NCBI GenBank assembly: GCA_036500765.1 | Contig: DASYBM010000004.1 | Span: forward strand, 1,178,001-1,242,000 | Length of the DNA stretch: 64,000 bases | Direction: 5' to 3' | From: Candidatus Sulfotelmatobacter sp. | GTDB taxonomy: Bacteria > Acidobacteriota > Terriglobia > Terriglobales > Acidobacteriaceae | Shown here: piece after piece, positions 1 to 8,303 of the stretch | How positions within the stretch are numbered: position 1 is the stretch's first letter | Layout of the letters: the number at the start of each line of letters is the position of its first letter | Program-made: the position numbers and the translations under genes | Notes under the pieces: model-generated | Told to the model about the DNA's origin: nothing | The model's database searches: none | What the model saw: the letters and a program-made list of their open reading frames with translations, nothing else

Positions 1-648
1 GGATCTAATCCCGTTGGCCGCCTGAATATTGATCCGTTCGCCTTCTCGAAGAGCTTTGTGGTCGTGCAAGATATGTTCCTCACCGAAACCGCAGTCATGG
101 CGGACGTGGTGCTGCCCGCCGCCAATGCGTACGAAAAATCCGGCACCATGACCAACACTTCCGGCGATGTGCAACTCGTGAAAAAGGCCGGCGAAATCTC
201 CGGCACCAAGTCCGATTTTGAAATGACCGTCCGCATCGCCGATGCGATGGGCTTCGACATTCGCAAGTTGGTTCCCTTCGGCGGCAGCGTGCGCGCTGAC
301 ATGGGACAGTCCCGCGGAGCGCAGTCCGGCGAGGCCGACCGGCACGCCGTGTGGCTTGAGATGCAGGGACTGGAGCCGAAGTTGAGCCCGCTCGACCCCA
401 TGGCGATTTTCGACGAGATTCAGCGCCTAGTTCCCGGCTATGACATCTCGCGTGTGAATCTGCTGGCTGGCAACGTCGAGCACACTTCGTTTAGCAAGAG
501 CGGTCCGGGCGTGGCACATCACCCGGAGTCGATTTCTCCCGCCAACGACGGATTGTTTACGTCGGGTACGCTGGGACGCTACTCACGAACGTTGAAGTCC
601 GTGATGGAGAGTCACGATGTGAAGCCCGCGGAAGTCGCTGCGGATTAG
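1..648 (+). CDS. nuoG: NADH-quinone oxidoreductase subunit G, C-terminal part (5' truncated by window)
   Basis: The reading frame is open from base 1 and ends in TAG at 646-648, giving about 215 C-terminal residues. The segment [20 protein letters not shown] followed by [15 protein letters not shown] is the classic C-terminal part of molybdopterin-oxidoreductase-like NuoG, the large peripheral-arm subunit of proton-pumping complex I. The N-terminal Fe-S cluster region lies outside the window. The downstream genes are nuoH, J, K, L, M and N on the same strand, which fixes the identification. The Met/Val codons near 58-75 are internal and not starts. Confidence 0.93.
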   Translation, partial: GSNPVGRLNIDPFAFSKSFVVVQDMFLTETAVMADVVLPAANAYEKSGTMTNTSGDVQLVKKAGEISGTKSDFEMTVRIADAMGFDIRKLVPFGGSVRADMGQSRGAQSGEADRHAVWLEMQGLEPKLSPLDPMAIFDEIQRLVPGYDISRVNLLAGNVEHTSFSKSGPGVAHHPESISPANDGLFTSGTLGRYSRTLKSVMESHDVKPAEVAAD

Positions 649-724
649 TATCGCCAGTACAAGTTGTCTTTGCCCAAGTTGTCCAACTGACAGTAAGAGC
701 TACGAGTAAGAGAGGAAGCAAGGC

Positions 725-1762
725 TTGACGTTACCCATCTGGCTCTACATACTTGCGTCGGTGATCAAGTCCGGGTTGGTGCTGTTCGTGCTGCTCACCG
801 CCGTGGCCTACACCGTGTGGCTGGAGCGCAAGGTGGTGGGCCACATGCAGAATCGCTGGGGCCCCACGCGGGTCGGCCCATTCGGCCTGCTGCAACCCGC
901 CGCCGACGGAATCAAGTTTTTGTTTAAAGAAGACCTGACGCCGCCTCACGTCTACAAGCCGTTGTTCCTGGCGGCGCCGCTGATCGCCGTCATCTTTGCG
1001 CTGACATCCATCGCGGTCATTCCGTTTGGCAATTCGGTCACCATCGGCGGCTACAGCATTCCGTTGCAAATCACCGATGTGAACACGGGCCTGCTCCTGA
1101 TTCTCGGCGTCACCTCGATCGGCGTGTACGGTGTCGCGCTCGCCGGATGGTCGTCGAATAATAAGTATTCTCTGCTTGGCGGCCTGCGCGCGAGCGCGCA
1201 GATGGTGAGCTACGAGATTTCTCTCGGCCTGTCCTTGGTGGGCGTGCTGATCATGTCGGGCAGCCTGAGCCTGCGCGTAATTGTGCAATCGCAGCAGGGA
1301 CACTTCTGGGGATTCATTCCGCGCTGGAATATTTTCACTGGCCAGTTCATCGGCTTCTTCTGTTATCTTATGGCCGCCTACGCGGAAACGAACCGCATCC
1401 CATTCGATCTCCCTGAGGCCGAGACCGAACTGGTCGCGGGCTATCACACGGAATACAGCGCGATGAAATTTGCCATGTTCTTCATGGCCGAGTACGCCAA
1501 CATGATCACGGTGGGCTCGCTGGCTACGCTGTTATTTTTCGGAGGATGGAACGGCCCGCTTTTCGGCCCCAGGATTCTTCAGACCGTCCTGCCAGTATTC
1601 TGGTTTGCGGCGAAGGTTTTCGCATTTCTCTTTTTATATATCTGGGTGCGGGGCACGTTGCCGCGCTTCCGTTATGACCAGTTGATGGCGTTTGGCTGGA
1701 AGTTTCTGCTTCCGCTGTCGCTGGCAAATCTGATCGCAACTGCGATTGCAGTAGCGTGGTAA
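725..1762 (+). CDS. nuoH: NADH-quinone oxidoreductase subunit H
   Basis: 345 aa, the usual NuoH length. It is a polytopic inner-membrane protein of the complex I proton module at the quinone site. The family signature NRIPFDLPEAETELVAGYH, which precedes EYS, is intact, as is the N-terminal ERKVVGHMQNRWGPTRVGP loop. The start is TTG at 725 with a purine-rich AGAGGAAG about 6-13 nt upstream. It lies 76 nt after nuoG. The next gene is nuoJ; nuoI, which normally follows nuoH, is missing from this position. Confidence 0.96.
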   Translation: MTLPIWLYILASVIKSGLVLFVLLTAVAYTVWLERKVVGHMQNRWGPTRVGPFGLLQPAADGIKFLFKEDLTPPHVYKPLFLAAPLIAVIFALTSIAVIPFGNSVTIGGYSIPLQITDVNTGLLLILGVTSIGVYGVALAGWSSNNKYSLLGGLRASAQMVSYEISLGLSLVGVLIMSGSLSLRVIVQSQQGHFWGFIPRWNIFTGQFIGFFCYLMAAYAETNRIPFDLPEAETELVAGYHTEYSAMKFAMFFMAEYANMITVGSLATLLFFGGWNGPLFGPRILQTVLPVFWFAAKVFAFLFLYIWVRGTLPRFRYDQLMAFGWKFLLPLSLANLIATAIAVAW

Positions 1763-1765
1763 AGA

Positions 1766-1871
1766 AGTTCTCAGTTCTCGGTCCTCGGTTCTCAGTCAGC
1801 GCGCACAAGCCGCAAACTGAGTGGCCGCTCCGGCGGGCTTTACTGAGAACTGAGAACTGGGAACTGAGACC
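1766..1871. repeat. Imperfect inverted repeat between nuoH and nuoJ
   Basis: Two arms of about 30 nt, 1767-1797 and 1842-1871, are built from CTCAGTTCT-type words and are imperfect reverse complements, with roughly five or six mismatches by eye. They enclose about 45 nt. The same style of CTGAGA/GCTGA-rich inverted repeat recurs at 9630-9757. It occupies the place where nuoI would be expected. Its role is unknown; a processing or attenuation hairpin inside the operon, or a dispersed repeat, are both possible. Confidence 0.6.
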
Positions 1872-1877
1872 TGATTC

Positions 1878-2402
1878 ATGAGCATTCACCTAATCCTGTT
1901 CCTGGCTTTCGGGGCCGTTTGCGTGGCGGGGGCAATTAACCTGTTGGCGCAGACACATCCGATTAATAGCGCGTTGTCGCTGATTGCTGTGATGGCCGCA
2001 CTGGCGGGCGAATATCTCCTATTAGGTGCGGAGTTCGTCGCAGCGGTGCAGGTGATCGTTTACGCCGGCGCCATCATGGTGCTCTTCGTTTTCACTATCA
2101 TGCTCTTGAATGCCGGGGTCGAAGAGCGTACCCAGGGCAGCCGTGTCGCCATTTTATTTGGCGTCCCGGGAATGCTGCTGGGCAGTGTTCTGCTGGCCTG
2201 GGTCTTTCTGCGGCATTCCGGCACCGAAGCCGTGGCAGCGGGCGCTCTGCCGGGCGATCCCAACACCATCGGCGGATTGCTGTTTCACGATTTCCTGCTT
2301 CCCTTTGAAATTACTTCCGTCCTGATTCTGATCGCCATCATGGGCGCTGTTGTGCTGGCCAGCAAACCGGCGACTTCGGCGGTGGGCAAGGTGGAGGACT
2401 GA
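1878..2402 (+). CDS. nuoJ: NADH-quinone oxidoreductase subunit J
   Basis: 174 aa, five predicted membrane segments, a subunit of the complex I membrane arm. [20 protein letters not shown] is the conserved TM3 region of NuoJ. The start is ATG at 1878. The stop TGA (2400-2402) overlaps the nuoK ATG by one base, so the two are translationally coupled. The C-terminus [12 protein letters not shown] is hydrophilic. Confidence 0.95.
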   Translation: MSIHLILFLAFGAVCVAGAINLLAQTHPINSALSLIAVMAALAGEYLLLGAEFVAAVQVIVYAGAIMVLFVFTIMLLNAGVEERTQGSRVAILFGVPGMLLGSVLLAWVFLRHSGTEAVAAGALPGDPNTIGGLLFHDFLLPFEITSVLILIAIMGAVVLASKPATSAVGKVED

Positions 2403-2704
2403 TGGTGCCTCTTTCTTATTACCTCGTGCTGAGCGGAATTCTGTTCGCCTGCGGCGTGACCGGATTCCTCATCAAGCGCAACATCATCACCATCTTCATG
2501 TCGATTGAACTGATGCTGAACGGCGTGAATCTTTCGTTCGTCGCGTTCGCGGCGCATTGGCATTCACTGGCGGGGCAGGTTTTCGTCTTCTTCGTGATGG
2601 TCGTGGCCGCGGCGGAAGCGGCGGTCGGCCTGGCGATTATCATCGCCGTTTATCGCACGCGCGAAACTTTGAATGTGGATCAGGTGAACCTGCTCAAGCT
2701 ATGA
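2402..2704 (+). CDS. nuoK: NADH-quinone oxidoreductase subunit K
   Basis: 100 aa with three membrane helices, the standard NuoK size. The motif [13 protein letters not shown] contains the conserved proton-channel Glu of TM2. [16 protein letters not shown] contains the second conserved Glu in TM3. The protein is a small antiporter-like (MrpC-like) subunit. The start overlaps the nuoJ stop by one base and nuoL begins 10 nt downstream. Confidence 0.96.
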   Translation: MVPLSYYLVLSGILFACGVTGFLIKRNIITIFMSIELMLNGVNLSFVAFAAHWHSLAGQVFVFFVMVVAAAEAAVGLAIIIAVYRTRETLNVDQVNLLKL

Positions 2705-2714
2705 CCTTAAAAAT

Positions 2715-4664
2715 ATGACTTCGTCTCTCAATCTGTGGCTGATCCCCGTGCTCCCGCTGGCGGGCGCCGCGATCAACGGCTTTCTCGGAAAGAAGTCGTC
2801 GCGCACCGCGGTGAGCGTGATTGCGCTATTTTTTTCTGGCGCTGCCTTCGCCTGGGCGCTGTCGGTTGCGCTGCGCGTTTCGGCCGAGTCTCTTCCGTAT
2901 CAGGAATTCTTCGCGCACTGGATCCGCTCCGGCAGTTTTATGGTTGATTTCGCCTTCTACCTCGATCAGCTTTCGCTGATCATGCTGCTGGTCGTCACTG
3001 GCGTCGGATTTCTTATCCATATTTATTCCGTCGGCTACATGTGGGACGACCCTGGCTACTACCGCTTCTTCACTTATCTCAACCTATTCATGTTCTTCAT
3101 GTTGACGCTGGTGCTGGCCAACAACTATCTGATGATGTTCATTGGATGGGAAGGCGTGGGCCTCGCGTCATATCTACTGATCGGATTCTGGTTCACCAAA
3201 GATTCCGCGGCATCGGCCGGCAAAAAGGCTTTCATCGTCAACCGCATTGGCGACTTCGGATTTCTTATCGGCATTTTTCTAATCATCCAGCATTTCGGCT
3301 CGCTGACCTTCACCGAAGTATTCGCCAAAGTTCAGCCGTTGGCACCGGAGACTGCCGGCGCTGGTTTTCTCACCGCGATGGGAATTTTGCTGATGGTCGG
3401 CGCTTGCGGAAAGTCCGCGCAGATCCCCCTCTACGTATGGCTTCCCGATGCCATGGAGGGGCCCACACCAGTTTCTGCGCTGATTCATGCTGCGACCATG
3501 GTGACAGCGGGAGTCTATATGGTCTCGCGCTCGCACATGATTTTCGAGCGCGCGCCAATGGCTCTGATGGTAGTCGCGATCATTGGAACGCTAACAGCAT
3601 TTTTCGCCGCAACCATCGGCATTGCGCAAACCGACATCAAGAAAGTTCTCGCTTACTCCACCGTCTCGCAGCTGGGCTACATGTTCATGGCGTGCGGCGT
3701 GGGCGCATTTTCCGCCGGAATTTTTCACCTCATGACGCACGCCTTCTTCAAGGGCCTGCTATTCCTGGGCGCCGGTTCGGTGATCCACGCCGTGGCCGGC
3801 GAGCAGGACATGCGCAAGATGGGCGGCCTGCGCTCCTACATTCCGTGGACCTTCATGACCATGGGCATCGCGACGCTGGCCATCGCAGGAATTCCGCCAT
3901 TTGCGGGCTTCTGGAGCAAAGACGAAATCCTCTGGAAGGCGTATCAGTCCAATCCGATTTACTGGGTGATTGGTGTCATCACCGCATTCATGACATCGTT
4001 CTACATGTTCCGTCTCTTGTTCATGACTTTTTGGGGCGATTATCAGGGCGCGCACGTGGATGAACATGGACACGCCTTCCACGCGCAGGGCGATCACGGC
4101 CATGGCGAGCCGCATGAAAGCCCCTGGGTAATGCTCGGGCCGCTGATGATTCTCGCGATCCTATCGACAGTCGGAGGTCTGGTCGGAATTCGCAATGGTT
4201 TCGAGCATTTCCTCGATCCGGTATTTGGCCATGAATTTCCCCGCGCCATGACCGAAGGCTCGGGGAGGACCGAACTCTTGTTGATGGCTTTTTCCGTGCT
4301 TTTCGCGTTGGCGGGCGCGATTCTGGCTTACGTGCTTTACGTGAGCAAACCGTATCTTCCGCAGAAGATCGCCGACGGGCTCAATGGCTTTTACGCCGCG
4401 GTCCTGAATAAATATTACGTTGACGAACTTTACGCCAAGCTCTTCGTTAAGCCGTTGATCGACGGATCGACCGCCATTCTGTGGCAGGGCGTCGACCGCA
4501 AAGTGATCGACGACTCGGTCAACAATGCGGCCGAGGGTGCGCGGCACGTCTCCGATGAAGTTCGCCACATGCAGTCGGGCAATTTGCGCTCCTATGCGGG
4601 CTGGGTTGCCGCCGGCGCCGCCGTAATGATTGCCTTCATGATCTGGATGGGGGTAGGACAATGA
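2715..4664 (+). CDS. nuoL: NADH-quinone oxidoreductase subunit L
   Basis: 649 aa, the largest antiporter-like subunit at the distal end of the complex I membrane arm. GWEGVGLASYLLIGFW carries the key Glu of TM5, GPTPVSALIHAATMV follows the TM7 Lys region, and KKVLAYSTVSQLGYM is the conserved central helix. The long C-terminal lateral-helix region follows a His-rich loop at about residues 445-465. The start is ATG at 2715. nuoM begins 26 nt after the stop. Confidence 0.97.
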   Translation: MTSSLNLWLIPVLPLAGAAINGFLGKKSSRTAVSVIALFFSGAAFAWALSVALRVSAESLPYQEFFAHWIRSGSFMVDFAFYLDQLSLIMLLVVTGVGFLIHIYSVGYMWDDPGYYRFFTYLNLFMFFMLTLVLANNYLMMFIGWEGVGLASYLLIGFWFTKDSAASAGKKAFIVNRIGDFGFLIGIFLIIQHFGSLTFTEVFAKVQPLAPETAGAGFLTAMGILLMVGACGKSAQIPLYVWLPDAMEGPTPVSALIHAATMVTAGVYMVSRSHMIFERAPMALMVVAIIGTLTAFFAATIGIAQTDIKKVLAYSTVSQLGYMFMACGVGAFSAGIFHLMTHAFFKGLLFLGAGSVIHAVAGEQDMRKMGGLRSYIPWTFMTMGIATLAIAGIPPFAGFWSKDEILWKAYQSNPIYWVIGVITAFMTSFYMFRLLFMTFWGDYQGAHVDEHGHAFHAQGDHGHGEPHESPWVMLGPLMILAILSTVGGLVGIRNGFEHFLDPVFGHEFPRAMTEGSGRTELLLMAFSVLFALAGAILAYVLYVSKPYLPQKIADGLNGFYAAVLNKYYVDELYAKLFVKPLIDGSTAILWQGVDRKVIDDSVNNAAEGARHVSDEVRHMQSGNLRSYAGWVAAGAAVMIAFMIWMGVGQ

Positions 4665-4689
4665 TCGGTCGGACGATGAAGGTGGGCAG

Positions 4690-6207
4690 ATGAACGGCCC
4701 CAGCCTCGATTCGATAATTCTCACGCTGGTGACTTTCGCGCCGCTCGCAGGCGCGGTGCTGCTCGTGCTGCTGCCGCGTCGTGACCGCGATATTCGAATA
4801 TTCTCGCTCGTCGTCTCTTTACTAACTTTCGTGCTTTCGCTTCACCTTCCGGTCTATCTGCATCGCTCCCAGGCGGGGTTTCAGTACGAGATCGATCGTC
4901 CCTGGATTTCCACTCCCAACATTCACTACCACATGGGCATCGACGGTATCTCCGTGTGGCTCGTTGTGCTCACCACGTTCCTCACTCCACTGTGCGTGCT
5001 GATCTCCTGGAAATCTGTGCACGACCGGGTAAAGGAATTCTTCATTCTTCTGCTGATCATGGAAACGGCGCTGATCGGTGTTTTTACCTCGCTCGATCTT
5101 TTCCTCTTTTATTTCTTCTGGGAAGCCACGCTGATTCCGATGGCCCTGCTGATCGGCGTGTTCGGCCACGAGCGCAAGGTCTATGCAGCCGTGAAATTCT
5201 TCATGTACACGATGATCGCGTCTGTTTTCATGCTGGCAGCGATTCTGTGGCTGTACGCTCATACCGGCAGCTTCGACTTCGTCACGATCCGCGATCAGAT
5301 TGCGCGCGGCGCAGTACCGAATTTCCCGGCCGCGGCACAGTGGTTGTTCCTTGGTTTTTTCCTGGCATTCGCGGTGAAGGTTCCGCTCTTCCCATTCCAC
5401 ACCTGGCTGCCGGATGCGCACGTCGAAGCCCCGACCGCGGGATCGGTGCTGTTGGCCGGCGTTCTGCTCAAGATGGGCACCTACGGCATGCTGCGCTTCA
5501 ACCTCGGCCTGTTTCCCGAGCAAGCCCGCCACAACGCTTCATGGATCATGATCCTTGCCCTTATCGGGATCATTTATGGCGCACTGGTAGCGATGGTGCA
5601 GCCCAACATGAAGAAGCTGATCGCGTACTCTTCCGTCAGCCATCTGGGCTTCGTGGTGCTCGGCATCTTCAGCTTCACGCAAACTGGACTGAATGGCGCC
5701 ATGTTCGTCATGCTGGCTCACGGAGTTTCGACCGGCGGGCTTTTCATGCTGGCCGGCATTCTCCACGAACGGCGCCACACTTATGAAATTTCGGAATTCG
5801 GCGGCCTCGCTTCCATCACGCCGATTTACGCAGCCTCGTATCTGTTCATCGTTCTGGCTTCGGTCGGACTTCCATTGCTCAACGGCTTTATCGGCGAATT
5901 CCTGGTGCTGAGCGGGGCATTTCAGGACAAAGCTATCTACGGAATTCTCGGCGCAACCGGCATCGTCTGGAGCGCGGCCTATCTGCTGTGGATGTACCAG
6001 CGCGTGTTCTATGGCAAGGTGACGAATCCCATCAATAATTCCATGGGCGACATGATCGGCTTCGAGAAGGCGGCCGTATGGCCTTGCGCAGCAGCCGCGC
6101 TGGCGATGGGCGTGGCTCCGATTTTGTGGCTGGGCGCCATCGATCCTGCCGTGCAGGCCGCGCTCACTCCGTTCACGCAGGTAGTCAGCAAGGTGGTGGG
6201 CCAATGA
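4690..6207 (+). CDS. nuoM: NADH-quinone oxidoreductase subunit M
   Basis: 505 aa, antiporter-like proton-pumping subunit. FYFFWEATLIPMALLIGVFG holds the catalytic Glu of the family. HTWLPDAHVEAPTAGSVLLA and KKLIAYSSVSHLGFV are canonical NuoM/Mrp motifs. The start is ATG at 4690 with GGTGGG just upstream. The stop overlaps the nuoN ATG in an ATGA, implying coupled translation. Confidence 0.97.
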   Translation: MNGPSLDSIILTLVTFAPLAGAVLLVLLPRRDRDIRIFSLVVSLLTFVLSLHLPVYLHRSQAGFQYEIDRPWISTPNIHYHMGIDGISVWLVVLTTFLTPLCVLISWKSVHDRVKEFFILLLIMETALIGVFTSLDLFLFYFFWEATLIPMALLIGVFGHERKVYAAVKFFMYTMIASVFMLAAILWLYAHTGSFDFVTIRDQIARGAVPNFPAAAQWLFLGFFLAFAVKVPLFPFHTWLPDAHVEAPTAGSVLLAGVLLKMGTYGMLRFNLGLFPEQARHNASWIMILALIGIIYGALVAMVQPNMKKLIAYSSVSHLGFVVLGIFSFTQTGLNGAMFVMLAHGVSTGGLFMLAGILHERRHTYEISEFGGLASITPIYAASYLFIVLASVGLPLLNGFIGEFLVLSGAFQDKAIYGILGATGIVWSAAYLLWMYQRVFYGKVTNPINNSMGDMIGFEKAAVWPCAAAALAMGVAPILWLGAIDPAVQAALTPFTQVVSKVVGQ

Positions 6208-7778
6208 CGGCACTCGCCTTACTCCAAACGACATTGCCAATCCCTCCGTCGGTTCCGCAGACGATTCCGCAAGGCGTCGATTATATCCGCGTTCTGCCCG
6301 AACTGATTCTCTCCGCCTTCGGCATCTTGGTCATGCTTCTCGATCCTCTGGTTGACGAAGAAAAGAGCCAGAAGTTGCTGGGTTTTCTGGGGCTCGGCGG
6401 CGCGGTCGCCGCGCTTCTCGCGACGTACTATATGGCGCATTTTCCCGGCCTCGCATTTTCCAACATGGTGAAGGTCGATTCCTTCAGCGTATTCTTCCAT
6501 TTTCTGATCATTGCGATCGCTGCCGTCGTGATCCTCAGTTCGTTCGAGTACATGGCGGTGCAAAAGATTCGCGCGGGCGAGTATTACGCACTCGTTCTTT
6601 TCGGCACGGTCGGCATGGCTCTGATGTCCTCGGCCATTGAACTGGTTTTAATTTTTATCGGTCTGGAAATCTCTTCAATTTCCACTTACATCCTCGCAGG
6701 ATTCCGTCGCAGCGAGGCCTCGAGCGCGGAATCGTCGCTCAAGTATTTTCTTCTCGGCTCTTTCGCGACCGCTTTTTTCCTTTATGGCGTGGCGCTCATG
6801 TTCGGCGCCACGGGATCCACGAACATTGCCCTCATCAGCCAGAAGCTGCAAGCCGGTCCTGTCGAAGTGCTCGTCTATGTGGCTATGGCACTAATGTTCG
6901 TCGGCCTTGGATTCAAAGTGGCTGCTGCGCCATTCCATATCTGGACGCCCGACGTTTACGAAGGTGCGCCCGCTCCCGTCGTCGGCTTCATGTCGACCGC
7001 ACCCAAAGCGGCAGCTTTCGCCGTTCTGCTGCGCGTTGTATTCACCATCAATGCCCCTGGCCGCTATTGGCCCATCTGGGTGGCGGCGGCTTTCTCCATG
7101 ACGCTGGGCAATATAGGCGCGCTCGTGCAGACGAATATTAAGCGTCTGCTGGCTTACTCTTCAATTGCCCATGCCGGATATGTTCTGGTGGCGTTCGCGA
7201 TGACCGCCTCGGACAACTCCGCTGCCGGAATTTCCGCGGCCATGTTTTACACCGCTTCCTACGCCGCCATGAACGTGGGCGCGTTCGCGGTGGTCAGCCA
7301 CTTCGCCAACGCCGGCGAGCGCTACGTGACCCTCGAAGACTATGAAGGTTTGGGCCGTACCTCTCCACTGCTGGCAGTTACACTCACAATTTTTCTGCTC
7401 TCGCTGATCGGCATCCCGATGACGGGAGGCTTTTTCGCCAAGTTCTACGTTTTCAGCGCGGCGGTGAAATCGAACTTGATTTGGCTCACCCTCATCGGCG
7501 TGGTAAACAGCGCCATCGGCGCTTACTACTATCTCCGCGTTGTGGTCGCGATGTACATGCGGGAATCACGTAAGCCCGTCCTAGTCGGTCCGGTTCCTTT
7601 TGGACTCGGCCTCGCGCTCGCGATCACCATTCTGGCCACGCTTTATCTTGGCATCCTGCCCAATCAGGTCCTGCAATACGCGCAACAGTCCGCGCAGGAG
7701 TTGCGTCCTCCGCAATTGCCCGCTGACTCCGCACAGGCCAGGCAAAACCCGCCCCCAGCGCGCGTTTCAGGGCGCTGA
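6204..7778 (+). CDS. nuoN: NADH-quinone oxidoreductase subunit N
   Basis: 524 aa from the ATG at 6204, which overlaps the nuoM stop (ATGA). The frame is open further upstream to 6078, but that part runs inside nuoM and is not used. GLEISSISTYILAGFRR carries the conserved Glu. HIWTPDVYEGAPAPVVGFM and KRLLAYSSIAHAGYVLVAF are NuoN signatures. The protein is the antiporter-like subunit next to NuoK in the membrane arm. It ends the operon. An A/T-rich 8-bp hairpin (7777-7795) overlaps its stop but lacks a classic U tract. Confidence 0.97.
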   Translation: MTALALLQTTLPIPPSVPQTIPQGVDYIRVLPELILSAFGILVMLLDPLVDEEKSQKLLGFLGLGGAVAALLATYYMAHFPGLAFSNMVKVDSFSVFFHFLIIAIAAVVILSSFEYMAVQKIRAGEYYALVLFGTVGMALMSSAIELVLIFIGLEISSISTYILAGFRRSEASSAESSLKYFLLGSFATAFFLYGVALMFGATGSTNIALISQKLQAGPVEVLVYVAMALMFVGLGFKVAAAPFHIWTPDVYEGAPAPVVGFMSTAPKAAAFAVLLRVVFTINAPGRYWPIWVAAAFSMTLGNIGALVQTNIKRLLAYSSIAHAGYVLVAFAMTASDNSAAGISAAMFYTASYAAMNVGAFAVVSHFANAGERYVTLEDYEGLGRTSPLLAVTLTIFLLSLIGIPMTGGFFAKFYVFSAAVKSNLIWLTLIGVVNSAIGAYYYLRVVVAMYMRESRKPVLVGPVPFGLGLALAITILATLYLGILPNQVLQYAQQSAQELRPPQLPADSAQARQNPPPARVSGR

Positions 7779-7807
7779 TTTTTCCGCGAAAAATCGTGCG
7801 TCCCGGA

Positions 7808-7837
7808 TTGACAAGAGGCTGCACCCGCATGCATCAT
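7808..7837 (+). promoter_or_regulatory. Weak candidate sigma-70-type promoter for the pilin gene
   Basis: A perfect TTGACA at 7808-7813 is followed after 18 nt by CATCAT (4/6 to TATAAT). It lies between the nuoN stop and the Flp pilin start. This is a motif match only; the -10 is poor. Confidence 0.3.
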
Positions 7838-7903
7838 GTGTGCACACGTTTCAGCTCATGTCCTTCCCTCTCGAGGAACAGACAGCGGCCTGGAGGAAAT
7901 CAA

Positions 7904-8068
7904 ATGTCTAAATTGATGCATCAGCTTTGGTCGGAAGATGCGGGACAAGACATCGCCGAGTACGCAGTAATGTTGGCGGTCATCCTAGTTCTGGTGGTGG
8001 GAACGGTCCGCTTGATCGGATCGAACGCCAATAATGCATTCTCAAGCGTTGCCAGCTCTCTCCAATAA
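7904..8068 (+). CDS. Flp/Fap-type (class IVb) pilin
   Basis: 54 aa from ATG 7904, preceded by GGAGGAAATCAA, a strong ribosome site. The frame is open upstream to 7796, but no other start has such a site. The segment DAGQDIAEYAVMLAVILVLV is typical of Flp pilins: a short charged leader, conserved Glu and Tyr near the start of the hydrophobic helix, then one long helix. Flp pilins are cleaved by a TadV-type peptidase and assembled by the Tad system. No tad genes are in the window, so this is an orphan copy or part of a dispersed system. Confidence 0.85.
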   Translation: MSKLMHQLWSEDAGQDIAEYAVMLAVILVLVVGTVRLIGSNANNAFSSVASSLQ

Positions 8069-8115
8069 CTGGCGCCATTCTGTTCCATCGAATTTGTGCT
8101 AGACCGAGATTCTCT

Positions 8116-8211
8116 ATGACACGATTTACTCCCGGCGCCGCGTATACCGCTTACTTCCGGTTTACGGAAGCAGCGGCTGCGGAGCAGCTTGGAGTGAGGA
8201 TAAGCCACTAA
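8116..8211 (+). CDS. Putative Phe/Tyr-rich leader peptide of an attenuator
   Basis: A 31-codon ORF (ATG 8116, TAA 8209-8211) lies just upstream of the DAHP synthase gene. The first sixteen residues are MTRFTPGAAYTAYFRF, with five aromatic residues (F4, Y10, Y13, F14, F16). The second half is Ala-rich with no aromatics. A weak GAG lies 7 nt before the ATG. The ORF overlaps one strand of an antiterminator stem and is followed by a terminator hairpin. Its size and layout match classical amino-acid attenuator leaders such as that of pheA. No homologue is claimed. Confidence 0.6.
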   Translation: MTRFTPGAAYTAYFRFTEAAAAEQLGVRISH

Positions 8212-8270
8212 CGGCTACCTGAACGACAAGCTTCCACCGCAGCCGCGATCGAGAGATCGCGGCTTTTGTT
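8173..8270 (+). promoter_or_regulatory. Putative transcription attenuator (antiterminator and terminator) of the DAHP synthase gene
   Basis: The antiterminator is a perfect 10-bp match between 8173-8182 (GCGGCTGCGG) and 8237-8246. It is extended by 6 bp between 8186-8191 and 8227-8232, with a small hairpin 8203-8206/8213-8216 inside. The terminator is a perfect 9-bp stem 8242-8250/8255-8263 with loop GAGA, followed by TTTTGTTTT (8264-8272). The two structures share 8242-8246, so they are mutually exclusive. Ribosome stalling on the aromatic codons (8125-8163) would leave 8173-8191 free and favour read-through. This is inferred from base pairing seen by eye. Confidence 0.65.
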
Positions 8271-8303
8271 TTACGCCAACGAGTCCACCAAGGAGAGCCA
8301 GCC

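Noticed and set aside
731-1447. Long minus-strand open frame inside nuoH
   Set aside because: It is a shadow of nuoH, has an Arg/His/Gln-rich composition without domains, and is contradicted by the strong NuoH identity.
7777-7795. Terminator at the end of the nuo operon
   Set aside because: The 8-bp GATTTTTC/GAAAAATC hairpin overlaps the stop codon and is not followed by a U tract, so it is only mentioned under nuoN.
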